Source: Strigamia acuminata (lineage: Eukaryota > Arthropoda > Chilopoda > Geophilomorpha > Linotaeniidae). From it: a stretch of DNA of 53,000 nucleotides. Of the stretch, positions 7,848 to 19,881 are shown piece after piece (positions within the stretch are counted from its first letter, which is position 1; each line of letters opens with the position of its first letter). Made by a program: the position numbers and the translations under genes. The DNA is taken from positions 188,001 to 241,000 of the forward strand of contig CASHSZ010000136.1 of the NCBI GenBank assembly GCA_949358305.1, read 5' to 3'. Below the pieces are notes generated by a model, which did not search any database, was not told where the DNA came from, and saw nothing but the letters and a program-made list of their open reading frames with translations.

Positions 7848-10712
7848 TTAAAATGCAGACGCGCCTTGACCGTCCATCGCATAATAGACCAGTCTAAGCG
7901 CTGTTTTCACGAGGATCACTCTCACCTGTTGTTTAGAAGTCGCGTAACACTTCTGGCTAATTCTGTTCACTCGATAAAGGAAATGCACAACGTAGTATTG
8001 TTTAATGATGGACAATAACTTCTCGCCCGCGCTGTGGTTAAGTTGCAAGTCCGAAAAGATGATCGTTTCGAAAAGGCGCGTCAGAATACTCCAATCCACG
8101 ACCAATTCGATCTTGGGCTCCCATGGCAACGAATAGAATATTTCGTCCACCGGAATAATCTCTTCCATGATCGCAAGGGCGCAAGTTGGCTCCACGAGAC
8201 GCTTCTCCCTAGGCTTCGGTTCGACCGGTTCGCGTAAACTCTCACGTGTGACAACCTCGCTTGCATTGTCGTCATTCTCCTTCGGTGGTGTCAAAATCAT
8301 TTTAGGCATCCTCGACATCAATGGGGATCGACGTCCAGCTTTTGCACCGCCCCGTCCAACTCCAGGAAGTCTGAAAGGCTCGTCGGCATGAATTACTTCA
8401 ATTTTGTTGTGTTCTCGCGCCGCCAGGAATGCTTTGTGGTTCTCCTCGTCGCCCGTTGACTCGCGAAGTGACTCGACATCCGACATTGAATAATCCACAT
8501 CCGATGATAATTCCGAGGCGAGTATTCCTGTGTCTGCCACGATTACAGGGTCGTATCGGAATGAATATTTGGTTCGGGGATCTGCCAATCTCGGATTTTC
8601 GGCAATTGCGTCCTCAAACTGTTGCACCAATTTTTCAGGCGCCAACTCGATGAGGATTTTCTCTGAAAAGTTCTTAATTTCATCCTCCGTCATGATCAAT
8701 TCTGGATCCAGTGGTGGTTTGGCGGGCGCACTTCTCTCGTCCTCCAACCGCTGGGCCTCCTTGAGTGCGTCGGCCTCTCGAAATCGTTTGACAGCGTCAC
8801 GACGACTCTGATGCATTTGGGAGATGATCTCTTTTAAGTTAAAGTGCACAGCGTGCACAATGAGGTGCTGCACCGCGTGTTCGTCTCCGGTACAGTCTTT
8901 CGTCATCTTTGCTTCAATTTCCTTCGCGATGTTCCCGAGGCGTCCGAAAATCGTTCCGACGACCGTCTTGAAGTCCGAGGCGCTAACATTGAAGTCCAAA
9001 TTAATCGACATCTTGAAAAGTTCGCTCCATCCCTCAGATCTCAGATTGATTCGTCCTTGGCCCCTGTTCTCCATGGGGTACAGTATCTCAAGCTCATGGC
9101 GCCGGAATATTTCGGACATCTGAGTGAAGATACGATCCGGGCGCACGGTACATCCATTTCGGTCAAATCCCTGGAGATAACGTGGCTTCAGAGACGCGCA
9201 TCCTTCTGACGACGTCGATCCGCTCGAGACCGCTGAAATAGCCTTAGCAATTGGATTTGAAATCTTGTTTTCCAATTTCTTAACGTCGTGGATCTTTGCG
9301 CATTCTCCTGCATCCTCTGCAATCTTGGCAGCGATATTCGCGATGGATGAAGACGGTGTGAAGTTCAACAACGCCTTAATATCTCGGTCAACCTGTGGGG
9401 AAAAATCAGCTGTTATTAATTTTTTGTTAAAATCTGCGATAGTGTCCATTTTTGTGTTTGTGGTCATAATCCCAGAATACGTAATCGGCACTGATGTCGC
9501 AACGACCGAAGTCATCATCTTAGGCGTCACATTCGATTGGGTCACAGTGGTGGCATCGACAGGTCGGGCAGCTTGGCTCGATTCGGACGTCTCAATCGAA
9601 GATGATTTGTTTTTTACGACATAAAAATAAGGAATGACGATTGGCGCAGCAGTGGTCGCCGTTGTAACGTTGGTTGATTTCGCCTCCGCCGCCGTCACAC
9701 TCGATTCCGTTTTGATAATCGGGGTCGACATCGTGTTGATATTACTAATTTTCTCTCTCTCTCCTCTGTTTTCTTCATTCTTCTTTACCTTTTTAATCAC
9801 TTGATCGCCCAACGAAAGTTCTTCTGTTGGTCCAACGACAGGCAAGGCGGCAGGCGCTCCTCCAACCGCTCCGTTTTCCTCGATGATGACCGAGGAGACG
9901 TCCAATGCTGGTCCGGATCGTCCCGTCACGAAGTGAGTGTCTCGATTCGCCTCCGCTCCAATCCTTTTCGTCACTTTCTGCGTGTACTCCTTCAAACGAT
10001 GCGTGCTTCGCTCCTCGTACGTATGTCGTGGGCGCAGATTTGAATGTTGAAATGGCAAGTCGGCCGCAACTCTTTCTGGCTCCGAATATGCTTTTTTCGC
10101 ATCCGCAATCACATTAGGCGCCGTCAAACACAGTTCTATACCTGATTCTACATCGTAGGTTCTTCCTTCAGGCGTCACAAACTGGTCCGGAAGTTCGGCA
10201 GGCTGTTCACCAGCTATTATGTATGCTCCCTCTGGATACTTCCAAGTCAACGGCCGGATTCCCTTCTCTCTCGCCAATTGCTTTATGCGTGCCAAATATG
10301 ATGCGTGCGCATGACGAAAACGAGCGATGGCGTTCGCACTGCCGAATGGAATCCTCGGCGGCGGAAAATCCACTCCTGCCAACGAAGTTTTATCTATCGA
10401 CTCGTAGCCTAATACATAAGCGAACATAAGGCGCATCCATTTCCGAAATTTGCAACGGCGCAAGTCACCGCCGCCCCGACACGCTCGGCATTCTCGTGGC
10501 GCCCGTAGTTGGTAAATTTCAAATCCTGTACCACTACAAACTGGACACAGTTCATAATTAGGGAAGCTTTGATCATTCGGGTGGTCAGGATGAAAGCGTG
10601 GCACCAGTCCTTCGCCCGACGCTTCAATTGGTGGCATCGGCAGGTATTTTGGATAGCTTTTTTGGGTTGGTTTTGGAATCGTAATTGTTACTTTTGGATC
10701 GTAGGACGCCAT
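7848..10712 (-). CDS. Element A extra gene after pol: 954-residue protein with DnaJ-type CxxCxGxG zinc motif
   Basis: The frame is intact from the ATG at 10712 to the stop at 7848, in the slot where env sits in some gypsy elements. No signal peptide or membrane anchor is visible, so it is not an obvious envelope. Residues 56-82 hold two CxxCxGxG modules (CPVCSGTG and CRACRGGG; C56, C59, C75, C78), as in the DnaJ zinc domain, followed by a basic KWMRLM segment. A long low-complexity Thr/Val/Ser-rich middle follows, then helical segments. Element B has a homologue with the shared pattern HPDHP...FPN.E.CP.CSG.G, then EC.AC.G.G.LRR..F..WMR. Its function is unknown; chaperone-like, RNA-binding or transcription-modulating roles are all guesses. 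Preservation of nearly 1 kb of codons while pol is broken suggests recent activity. Confidence 0.85.
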   Translation of the reverse strand: MASYDPKVTITIPKPTQKSYPKYLPMPPIEASGEGLVPRFHPDHPNDQSFPNYELCPVCSGTGFEIYQLRAPRECRACRGGGDLRRCKFRKWMRLMFAYVLGYESIDKTSLAGVDFPPPRIPFGSANAIARFRHAHASYLARIKQLAREKGIRPLTWKYPEGAYIIAGEQPAELPDQFVTPEGRTYDVESGIELCLTAPNVIADAKKAYSEPERVAADLPFQHSNLRPRHTYEERSTHRLKEYTQKVTKRIGAEANRDTHFVTGRSGPALDVSSVIIEENGAVGGAPAALPVVGPTEELSLGDQVIKKVKKNEENRGEREKISNINTMSTPIIKTESSVTAAEAKSTNVTTATTAAPIVIPYFYVVKNKSSSIETSESSQAARPVDATTVTQSNVTPKMMTSVVATSVPITYSGIMTTNTKMDTIADFNKKLITADFSPQVDRDIKALLNFTPSSSIANIAAKIAEDAGECAKIHDVKKLENKISNPIAKAISAVSSGSTSSEGCASLKPRYLQGFDRNGCTVRPDRIFTQMSEIFRRHELEILYPMENRGQGRINLRSEGWSELFKMSINLDFNVSASDFKTVVGTIFGRLGNIAKEIEAKMTKDCTGDEHAVQHLIVHAVHFNLKEIISQMHQSRRDAVKRFREADALKEAQRLEDERSAPAKPPLDPELIMTEDEIKNFSEKILIELAPEKLVQQFEDAIAENPRLADPRTKYSFRYDPVIVADTGILASELSSDVDYSMSDVESLRESTGDEENHKAFLAAREHNKIEVIHADEPFRLPGVGRGGAKAGRRSPLMSRMPKMILTPPKENDDNASEVVTRESLREPVEPKPREKRLVEPTCALAIMEEIIPVDEIFYSLPWEPKIELVVDWSILTRLFETIIFSDLQLNHSAGEKLLSIIKQYYVVHFLYRVNRISQKCYATSKQQVRVILVKTALRLVYYAMDGQGASAF

Positions 10713-11246
10713 AATAAATTATCGTAAAGTGAAACTAAAAGAAATGGAGATTTTCCAGGAAAGAAAAAGCCATTTTAACGAAAATATTCAATTAAAATTA
10801 AATTGTTGTGAGATAGAAAGTACTTACGGTTGATAGACGCACAATTTCTAACAATGTTAATCCAATTTTAGTAATTGTTAAATGTTTTAAGGCGACTATT
10901 CAGACGCAAACTAATTTCAAACTAACCAAGTCGTGCCCTCACATGTCTTTAATACACGCGGTTTCGCTACGGGGTCGCCTCGTCATAAAATATGACACGG
11001 ACCTCTCGCGTGAACGAGATTTAATCACGCACTTCGAAGAAGCATGAGTTTGGACTTAGTAAATTTTCGTATCATCATTTTAAATTGATGAATTTCAAAT
11101 TCCTAAACTAATCTTTACTTACTATTTTCAGCGTCTATCCTCCGTAAATATTTGGTTTAAAGCAGGGAAAATTATAAACACAAGAAGGAAAGAAGGTTGG
11201 GTAAAGTAAAGAAAGAAATAAAATTATAAAATGAAAAGAAATTAAG
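10713..11246 (-). other. Element A spacer between pol and the extra gene
   Basis: 534 bp, AT-rich, without a convincing gene. It could hold a splice acceptor or internal promoter for the downstream gene, but I cannot identify either with confidence. Confidence 0.5.
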
Positions 11247-14200
11247 TTATTTTATCGAAAATGAAGCGATGATGGTTTCAATTTCCGATGTAAACGCAGC
11301 AACATGTTTTTCGATCATTGTTGCGTCCGTTTGGTCTAAATCATCATCATTATTGAACCAATGGCGCAATTCTACGACGTTATACGGCAGCATTCGACGA
11401 CCATCCTTGTCCATTAGAATGACAGTATTGGGTCCAGTTAATTTATGGATTACGTAAACGCCTTCCGTCCTCTGTCGAAGTCCTGCAGCAAACTGTCGGT
11501 CCGCTGATGACAATTGTCGATTTTTAATAGATACAAAATCGCCCGGTTTGAAATCATGTGGTCTTCTTTTTCGATCAAACCAACGTTTATGTCTAATTTG
11601 AGCTTTTTGTAAATTTGCAGTGGCATTATTTCGCAATTCTCTCATCAATTCATGCGTCTCTCGCGCTCGTGCTGGTGGCAGCGGCTGTCCATCGTCAGTG
11701 TCCGAATCGAAATCACCTGGATAACGCGCCTCCTGTCCCGTCACCATCTGATAAGGAGAATATTGAAGCGAAGCCTGATATGCTGAGTTGATTGCCAGCA
11801 CAAAATATCCAATGTGAACGTCCCAGCGCACATGCTCTTCAATATAAGCTAAAATGCAGTTTTTTAATGCTTGGTTTAGTCTCTCGGCCAAATTCCCTTG
11901 TGGATGATAAACAGCCGTATAGCGATTGATGGCGCCAAAACTCTGACATGCAGCCTGGAATTCCATTGATCGGAAAGCTGGCGCATTATCACTGATGATG
12001 ACTTTTGGAAATGCCCATCGCTGAATAAATCCTTGCAATTGTTTGATTGTTGTTTTCCAGTCAGATGTCTCGGTCAATCTTACATCTAACCATCGACTGG
12101 CGGCATCCACAATTACTAATGCGTAACAATGTCCTCCAATCGATCGGGGCTTTTTACCATAATAATCGATGTAAATTGTGTGAAACAAATGTCGTGGTTT
12201 GGCCATGATCATTGGTCCATATGGAAGGCGATTCAACGGCTTGGCTCGTTGACATGGTTCACATTTTTGAATCCAAAGCAAAACGTCCTCCTTCATTTTT
12301 GGCCAATAAACTCGGGCCCGGAGTCGATGAAGTGTTTTTTCAACTCCTAAATGTCCGCAGCTCGGCGGGTAATGCAGAGCCTTGAAATATTGTTCGCGTA
12401 ACACTAAGGGCAAATAGATTTGTCTTCTACGGCGAATTTTATTTATGTCGATCGGTGGATAACGACATAACATTCCCTTATAAATAGCAAAATCTACGGC
12501 ACGATACCTGATACGCGCTGCTTGTACTTGGTCGTTGGGCAAATGTCCTTGATCAAGATATTCGATTAATTCGGCGCTCCACGTATCTTCGTGTTGTCGA
12601 CGAATTATTTCGTTAATTGTTGGTATTAGACGAAAAGGTTGGTGGTCCTGCGGCGCATCATGGAGTCGCTCGGCCTCATCCTCTTCTTCGTCTTGTTGGT
12701 CATCAGCAACAGGGCGTCTCGACGCATTTCTTTGAAATTGTGATCGATCTTGTCGCACTTGCTGTGGCATAAATCCTGCACGTCCCATCCATGCTGGTCG
12801 ATAAGTTGTTGAATCGTCCGACGAATCCGAATCCGGACCTCCATATCCGTCATAATTCGGTCGCGCAGCTCCAGATGGTCCTGCGGGTGGGCTCAACATG
12901 TCAGGAGTTGGAAACGATGCAGTTGGCACATTTGGTGATGGCAGAGGCGGAATTAAAGGTGGCAATGGTGCAACAGCCCCAGGAGGCGTCGAAACTTGTG
13001 TTTGTTGACGTGCTCTGGCTCGAGTTAATACCTGATAATTTGGTGGTGGTCTCTTTTTATTTTTAGAACCTTTTGGCCTGCCCAATTTTGGTTTAATCTG
13101 CTGTTGTCGTCTCTGCGCTCTTGTCATCACAGCTGCGTTATTTCGTTGTTGTGCCGCAGCCAATCCAACTCCAGTAATGTTGATTATTGGTAATTTTGGC
13201 CAATCATTTGGGTCGTCAAAATAAGCAATGTAGCATGTTTCATCAACGAGAGGCGAGTCGTCTGCATCCAATGGTTCCGATGGTTCCACAGGCGCACGGC
13301 TTAGGGCGTCCGCAACACGATTCTGTGCTCCTGAACAGTAAAGAAATGTAAATTTGTACTCACTGAGGGACAAAACCCATCGTGCCAGGCGTCCCTTTGG
13401 TTCTCGCTGCTGGAAAAGCCACTTTAACGACAAATGATCGCTTTCTAAATAAAAATTCATCATCTCAAGATATACACGAAATCTCTTGACCGCCCAAACC
13501 GCCGCCAAGCACTCAATTTCGGTAACGCTGTAATTCTTTTCTGCAGAATTCAATGCACGTGATGCAAAGGCGATTGGTGTTCGTTCACCTTGATCATTTA
13601 GTTGCATAAGGGCAGCGCCCAAACCCGAATAGCTGGCGTCTGTCTGTAGTATGTATGGCTTGGTCCAATCTGGGAATCTTCTGTGTAGAGTTGGTTCTGC
13701 CAATCCTTTCTTGAGTGAATCAAATGCTTGTTGATGTTGAATCGTCCAAAACCATTCGGAATCTTTTTTGAGTAAAGGACGAAACACTTCGCATGTTTTT
13801 GAATAATTTGGGAAAAATGACTGATAATAACCAATCATTCCTTTGAATCTTTGTAATTCTTTAATGTTGGTAGGCGCCGGAAAATATTGAATTGCCGTCA
13901 CCTTATTTGGATTTGGTTTAATGTGTCCAGCCTCCACAATGTGTCCCAAAACCTCGAGCGATGTTCTGCACAATTCCGTCTTGTTGGCGTTCATCGTGAA
14001 TCCCGCTTCATCCAAGGCTTGAAGAATTATTTTGAGATGTTGTACATGCTCCTTGAAAGTTTTGCTGAAAATTATCACGTCATCGAGATAAACGAACACG
14101 AATTTGTAAAGATATTTCGACAAAGTTTTGTTCATGGCTCTCTGCAGAGTTGCTGGGCCATTAATGGGTCCAAACGGCATTCTCACATATTCGAAAAGTC

Positions 14201-14584
14201 CTCTGTGCGTGATAAATGCGAGAAATCTCTCGTCACCTGGGCGCACTCCAATCTGGTGGAAAGCTTCTCGTCCGTCTATGATTGAAAACCAATTTGATCC
14301 TCCTAAATAAGAAAATATATTATCGATGTCGGGTAGTGGGTAGACATCGGGTAAAGTTTGAGCATTCATCGGCCTAAAATCCATGGCTGTACGCCAGTCT
14401 CCAGTCTTCTTTGGAACAACAACAGGCGCCACCGCACAATCACTTTTTGATCGACGAATAATGCCTTGTTTTAGTTTTTGGTCCAAATAAGCGTCAATTA
14501 CCATCTTTTTTGCTGGGTTAACGGGTCTTACAGGCACATGAATTGGTCTAAAGTCCGGTTTTAAATTTACTTCAAACTGAGTGT
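11247..14584 (-). pseudogene. Element A pol, 3' part: RT (second copy of 5' RT), RNase H, integrase
   Basis: The frame is open on the minus strand from the duplication junction to the stop at 11247. It holds RT with FVYLDDVIIF, RNase H with ILQTDASYSG, and a Pro/Ser/Arg-rich linker containing an AT-hook-like GRPKGSKNK. The integrase follows, with HHCC finger (HYPPSCGHLG...CEPCQRAK), catalytic D in TIYIDYYG, D in IISDNAP, E in NLAERLNQ, and a C-terminal domain near RTEGVYVIHKLTGPN. All catalytic residues are present, but this part is out of frame with the upstream part because of the 379-bp duplication. The closest relative in the window is element B pol. Confidence 0.9.
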
Positions 14585-14963
14585 TGCGTGATAAATGCGA
14601 GAAATCTCTCGTCACCTGGGCGCACTCCAATCTGGTGGAAAGCTTCTCGTCCGTCTATGATTGAAAACCAATTTGATCCTCCTAAATAAGAAAATATATT
14701 ATCGATGTCGGGTAGTGGGTAGACATCGGGTAAAGTTTGAGCATTCATCGGCCTAAAATCCATGGCTGTACGCCAGTCTCCAGTCTTCTTTGGAACAACA
14801 ACAGGCGCCACCGCACAATCACTTTTTGATCGACGAATAATGCCTTGTTTTAGTTTTTGGTCCAAATAAGCGTCAATTACCATCTTTTTTGCTGGGTTAA
14901 CGGGTCTTACAGGCACATGAATTGGTCTAAAGTCCGGTTTTAAATTTACTTCAAACTGAGTGT
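14206..14963 (-). repeat. 379-bp tandem duplication in element A RT
   Basis: Units 14206-14584 and 14585-14963 appear identical over the stretches compared. They cover the start of RT (NTQFEVNLKPDF through GDERFLAFIT). Because 379 is not a multiple of three, the pol frame is broken at the junction. Confidence 0.92.
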
Positions 14964-16383
14964 TGTTACATAATCCAACCTCCTCGCGAAATACTTTCGA
15001 AATTGGTCGAAGAGTCTGAATTAATAAACGAATTTGGGGCACCGTCAATGATGACCACAGCTGGTCGTAAATCCAATCCAGCTGTGTTGGATCACTGCTT
15101 GGTTGATATTGTAGTACATTAACATCCAAAGGCGGCTCCGAAATCGTCGAAGGATCGTGTACTCTGACCATGAGCGCATTTTCATCCACACGACGCAAAA
15201 GCTGTCTTCCTTGCGTGTTAAGTTGTTTTATTGTTGGTGACAATTCATAAAGGCGTCTCCGCTGTCGTCTTGCACGTCTGCGTTGGCTAAGCGTCGAAAA
15301 CAATGATGAATTGGATTTTCTTGATTTTTTAATGGAATCCTTCCTCCTTGGTGACCATACAAATGACCACTGATCTCGTGTACGATTCCGAATCCTCTTG
15401 ATTTGGTGCCGAGCATCGTCATTCGGATATTCGAAAATCTCTTGCGACAAAGGTCGATGTTCTAGAAGAATACAATTAATGTTATTAATTACTACCTTGG
15501 GTACATCCCCGGCGCTGTCCCTTGTATCATCGGGCTTCTTGATGGGAAATAAAAGAACAGATTCTGACTTGTTAGCTTGTTCTAAAGTCATGAATTGTCT
15601 TCGCTCTTGTGATCCCTTCAAATACCACTGGCACAATTCAAAGTCCGTGCACAGACCAACCGCTCTGCAGAAATCTCTTCCCAGCAGAAGGTCTTCTGAT
15701 GTTTTGGGTATAATTAAGCAAATGAAAGAAATAACGGCCAAAGGTGCGCGCACCGACAGTTTAACAGATCCCTTAACTGGAATTTTGTCATCGGCCGCTG
15801 TACGCACTGTTTCGTGAAGCTCGAGCAATTCCAAACCCATATTGGCTTTAAGTTTGTTAAACAATGACTCCGACATTACACATGTCTGAGCGCCTGAATC
15901 CAAAAGTGCGACAAAACTCACGTTAGCCCATGTTATTTTGATGTATGGTGCTTCTCTGTTGAAGCGATCAGTCTTCGTAATTTCGATTCTTGGCTCTTCG
16001 GATTTTTATAATTCCTCGGGCGACAAAAGAACGAAGTTTGTTTGCAACGTCTCACTCTGCGTTGTCAACGAAATTGGTTTTTTGGGGGTTTCCTTGGCTT
16101 TCACAGACGAAAGTTGCGCTGATTTTGTTTGTTGTGGTGATACGACACCGGGTGTTTTTGATTTTGATTTAATTAATGTAGTTAATTTAATGTCCGTAGA
16201 CGGGGTTAATGATTTGTTGTTGTCTTCTCGAACAGCAGATGGCGCCTCTGGTGTCGGAGTAGACGGTTTTGTACTTCCATCGATGTCTGGTGATTCTTCA
16301 GTCCTCTTCTCAGTAGAGTCCTTGATGTTGATGTCCGACCCGCTCTCTGGACTCATGCTTTGAGCAGGCCGCTTGCGTTTCCC
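14585..16383 (-). pseudogene. Element A pol, 5' part: gag-pol linker, protease, start of RT
   Basis: This is the -1 frame entered at the GGGAAAC site (16377-16383). A Ser/Thr/Pro/Lys-rich linker runs to a TAA stop at 16003-16005. The same frame then continues through the aspartic protease (FVALLDSGAQTC) into RT and passes into the duplicated block, where it ends soon after (track stop at 14572). Element B has no stop at the equivalent of 16003, which indicates a nonsense mutation here. Readthrough seems unlikely given the other damage in this pol. Confidence 0.85.
16377..16383 (-). other. Element A -1 frameshift site GGGAAAC
   Basis: The heptamer is read in gag as tcG GGA AAC gca, eight codons before the gag stop at 16353, exactly the X XXY YYZ phase. 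A -1 slip enters the pol frame. Confidence 0.85.
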
Positions 16384-18136
16384 GACTGACGACTCCATTC
16401 CTTGCCACAAACGGGGCACACAGGCCTCCATGATTGCCTGTCAGACATGAACCATTTGTCCGTTGGTGTTTTTCTCCACATAGCATTCTTCGGGAGCTTG
16501 GGCTCTGAAGGCGCCTCTTTAGCGGCTGGAAAAATGACAACGTCCTTGGGACATGTGTGCTGTGTATCCGTTCTAGGTGTTGGCGTGGTAGTCGCATTCA
16601 TGACATGGACATCAGACCTTTGTGCTGCCGCCGATGCAGACTCCTTTGGCGGGTCCCTTTTTGATTCCTCGCTGTTGGGATCTTCTGGATCAAGTGCGCA
16701 GGCCGACATGTCCTCGAGCAATGCTGTAAATACTTTGTTGAATCGTGAAAAACGACCAGACCTGGACGAAGTAGATTGTTGATCTAACTTCTCCTCCTCT
16801 GTTTTGGTACGTGTGGCAGGACCCACTCCTGCGGGTAAAGGCATATCCTGGTCCGAAACTCCGCACTGTTTGTACTCAAAAGTCCGCAACGAATCCAACT
16901 GAAGGCGATTATCGACGTCGTTGCCCATTTTGACTGCGTCGTCGATCGTCCTGATGCACCAAGAGCGCATTAATTGTACGACCTGTGTTTGCATCATGCC
17001 CTGAACTCGTTCCCACTGCAAGCCCTTGTCCTTGTATCCAGCAATGTTTAAATAATGAATCATCTCGCTGAGGAACGACATAGTTGATTCCCCTGGCTTT
17101 TGTTTGCGCTGAGATAACTTAACATTAGCTAAAGCTGAATTAATGGAAAATACCTGCCTGAAAACTAATTCAAAGTCCTCCCAATTGTTTGGTTTTGGAG
17201 TTAGAGCCATCCACCAACGTTGCGCTCTATTTCGGAGCGCGAGAACCACGTATACTTTCAAATATATTCCCTCCGGTGCTCCCATGGTAAACATGTGCGC
17301 ATATAGCTTACCCAGGAACAAGTCCACTGTGTCGAAAGTAGCTTCATCCGGGTCAAAGTATGGAATTTTTTCAACTTTAAGTTTATACCTTCCAACCTGA
17401 GCGGCTTGACGCTGATCTTCCGACTCCAACGAGAGTTGAGATCTCGTGTGAGGCTGTTGTCTTGAGGCGCTGAGTGGTATGCCCTGGCTACCTCTTTGAG
17501 CGGAATCCGGGTCAGGATTTGATGGTGGGTCCCGTGGAACATTGAAAGTCGTGTCTCCCTGTTGTGAATGTTGTTGGCGTCGTCTCGGAGAATAAGAGCC
17601 AGTGCGTCGTGGTCCCGACGCACATCCAGTATCTCCAAAAGAAAAGTCGGCTCCCCGAGCGCCCTCTCGACCACGACGTGTGGCCCCCAAACCTGCTTCA
17701 GGTGCTGGTGGTTCAGGCTGAGTTCGCTCGTTGTGCGAATGGATAAATTCCTCCACTCTGTCGTTCAGCTCGCGCCTAATTTGCCTCATCGACTCGAGCA
17801 ACTCCTGGCGAAGTTCGTGTTGTAACTCCCTTCTATCCTCTCGTAATACTCTCATCAATGCTTCCATTGTCAATGCAGGTGGACTCCTTCGATGTTGCTG
17901 TGGTTCCGGTTGCATAAATACGGGTTGATAAGGAGGCGGTGGTCCTCGTTGAATTTCTTCTCGAACCGCTCGCATCCCGTCCACAATTCGTCTTCTTTCC
18001 ATGAGTGAGTCCTGCAAATGGCGTCTATTTTCCTCCCATTGATCCCGCGCCGCAGCCGCTTCCCGTTCATGTTGGAGTTGATCCGCTTCCATTTGAGCGT
18101 ATGTCCTCCAAGGATTGGAAAATGGTACGTCTGTGG

Positions 18137-18140
18137 ATAT
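18137..18140. repeat. Element C target duplication ATAT, left copy
   Basis: ATAT abuts the left LTR and recurs at 26550-26553. Removing element C and one ATAT rejoins the element A gag frame without a shift. Confidence 0.85.
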
Positions 18141-18710
18141 TGTTACGTGGATTCCGGGCCTGATCAGGTTTCCACGCAACTGTGTTTAATTGGGGTTTTA
18201 ATGAGTGTGAAAAGGAAGGAATGAGATTCATTTATGCTTTAAATTCAATTCAGATTTATTTGACCGGACAAACAGAGTTTGTTCGATCCCTTTTAAATTC
18301 AGTTACATTTATTCTCAAACAGGTCAGAATGTTATTTGGATAAACTATCATTTTACATTTATCAAATGTACAACCTTTATTAATTGGGTTATAAAACAAC
18401 TGTGTGATAATCTAAATGTAATGCAATCAAATTGGTTTTATAGTCATCAGCCGCGCTCTTTAATGAGGCGACATCAGACTCTCTAGATCTACAAAGCAAA
18501 AGTGATTAGAGACCTGTCTTAGTGCGGGCTCCTTATTTATAGCAAATCTGCCATAAACCCCATAATTGAATTGACTGGTCCATCACATGGCGATGACGGA
18601 GTCCAACCGTCAGCGCCATCTGTGGCCGAAATTTAGCAACTTTAACCAATAATAACTCGAATTACGCGTTACGAATCGCGCATTAATTAGCACGGTTCGT
18701 ACACGTGACA
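18141..18710 (-). repeat. Element C 3' LTR
   Basis: 570 bp, apparently identical to 25980-26549, TGT...ACA ends, ATAT on its left side. Confidence 0.95.
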
Positions 18711-18722
18711 ACTCCCTTTTTT
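18711..18722 (-). other. Element C polypurine tract
   Basis: On the minus strand this is AAAAAAGGGAGT, directly against the 3' LTR. Confidence 0.75.
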
Positions 18723-19881
18723 GCTGTGTTTTGGACCCCAAAATACAAATTTCGATACCAGACAGGTGTCTTTTAAATCGGACATTCTTAAGGAATGTTC
18801 GGCTACTTCTACCTTTCATAAGCTATCACTCAGTTGTTTCATTATTATCACACAAACTTAAATTATTCTGGAGTTAACTTCACTCCCTTTTATTCCAATG
18901 TTACTATTCTAATTAAATCATAAAATAATTCAACTTAACTATCTTAATATCGCCAATACAATCTTGCTTTTCTATTGTTTATTTTTACATATTTGAAAAG
19001 TCTAACAAAAAAAAAAAAAACATAAGTCAAAAGAAAATTTTTGTCAAAATTAAATTATCAAAATCAAAGTTCATATTTTTGCACAACACTCAAAATCATT
19101 CACACTACAAACAAGCATTTTCATAATAAATTACAACTCTTAACAATTTTCCAAAGTGGGAAAAAAACAAATTCAAAAATATTTTTCCTATTTCTCTAAT
19201 TTTCTTTAAAATTAACAATACCGTTAAAACATCAACTCATTTCAATTATTTACAACAATTAACTCTTATTTACATTCAATCAAAATTATGCCGTGAAATA
19301 TTTACATTAAATTTATCAAAAATTTCATCACAAAATATTTACAGTTTGTCAAAATCAATTCAAATTTATTCATTTTCAACAAAATTCGCAATTATTTATT
19401 TTCATCGCATCCTTCGAACACTCGTGTCATTACTATTAATTTTTGATTATTTCTAATTTTTATCCTATTTAATAAACCCAATGAAATTCAGTGCAGATGG
19501 CGAAGGTTGCGATGGGTCCTTTCACATTCCCAGCCATTCGCACCATTGTTTATCTTAATTCCTTTCATATTCTAAAATTATTTTATCTCACAACAATATT
19601 TTATTAAATTTAATCTTCAACTATTTAAAATTTAGTCTAGAATGTCTTCACCTAATTAATATTTGACACAAGTGAGGAAAATGGCGGTGAATTTTATTTC
19701 ACGAAATTCGTTCATAAGGACGTTAAAAACATCACACTTCATTTCTAAAATCACCTAAAAACATTCACAACATGCACACAAACCTTTTAACACACAATTT
19801 AACACAATTTATCAACAAATAATCAGAAGAAGACTTTGTTTCGGGTCACGCTATTATCTGCGTTCACCGTTGCAAAGAACT
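18723..19881 (-). other. Element C 3' untranslated region
   Basis: About 1.16 kb of very AT-rich sequence downstream of the pol stop. No gene or strong repeat seen. Confidence 0.6.

Larger units (their letters stand above)
16353..18140 (-). pseudogene. Element A gag, main part (5' end separated by element C)
   Basis: This gag frame runs from the element C insertion point to the TGA at 16353, about 596 codons. It begins with a charged coiled-coil-like region (QMEADQLQHEREAAAARDQ) and an Arg/Gln-rich disordered segment. A Retrotrans_gag-type domain follows (RWWMALTPKPNNWEDFELVF, PGESTMSFLSEM). The C terminus has one CxxC (CPVCGKEW) and no CCHC knuckle. The first 43 codons lie at 26554-26682. 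Any apparent start inside the element C LTR at about 18179 is spurious. Gag would form the particle and package RNA. Confidence 0.85.

Noticed and set aside
7848-10712. Envelope glycoprotein of element A
   Set aside because: No signal peptide, furin-like site or transmembrane anchor is visible.
18141-18179. Start of element A gag inside the element C LTR
   Set aside because: The ATG belongs to the LTR of C; the real start is at 26682 across the insertion.
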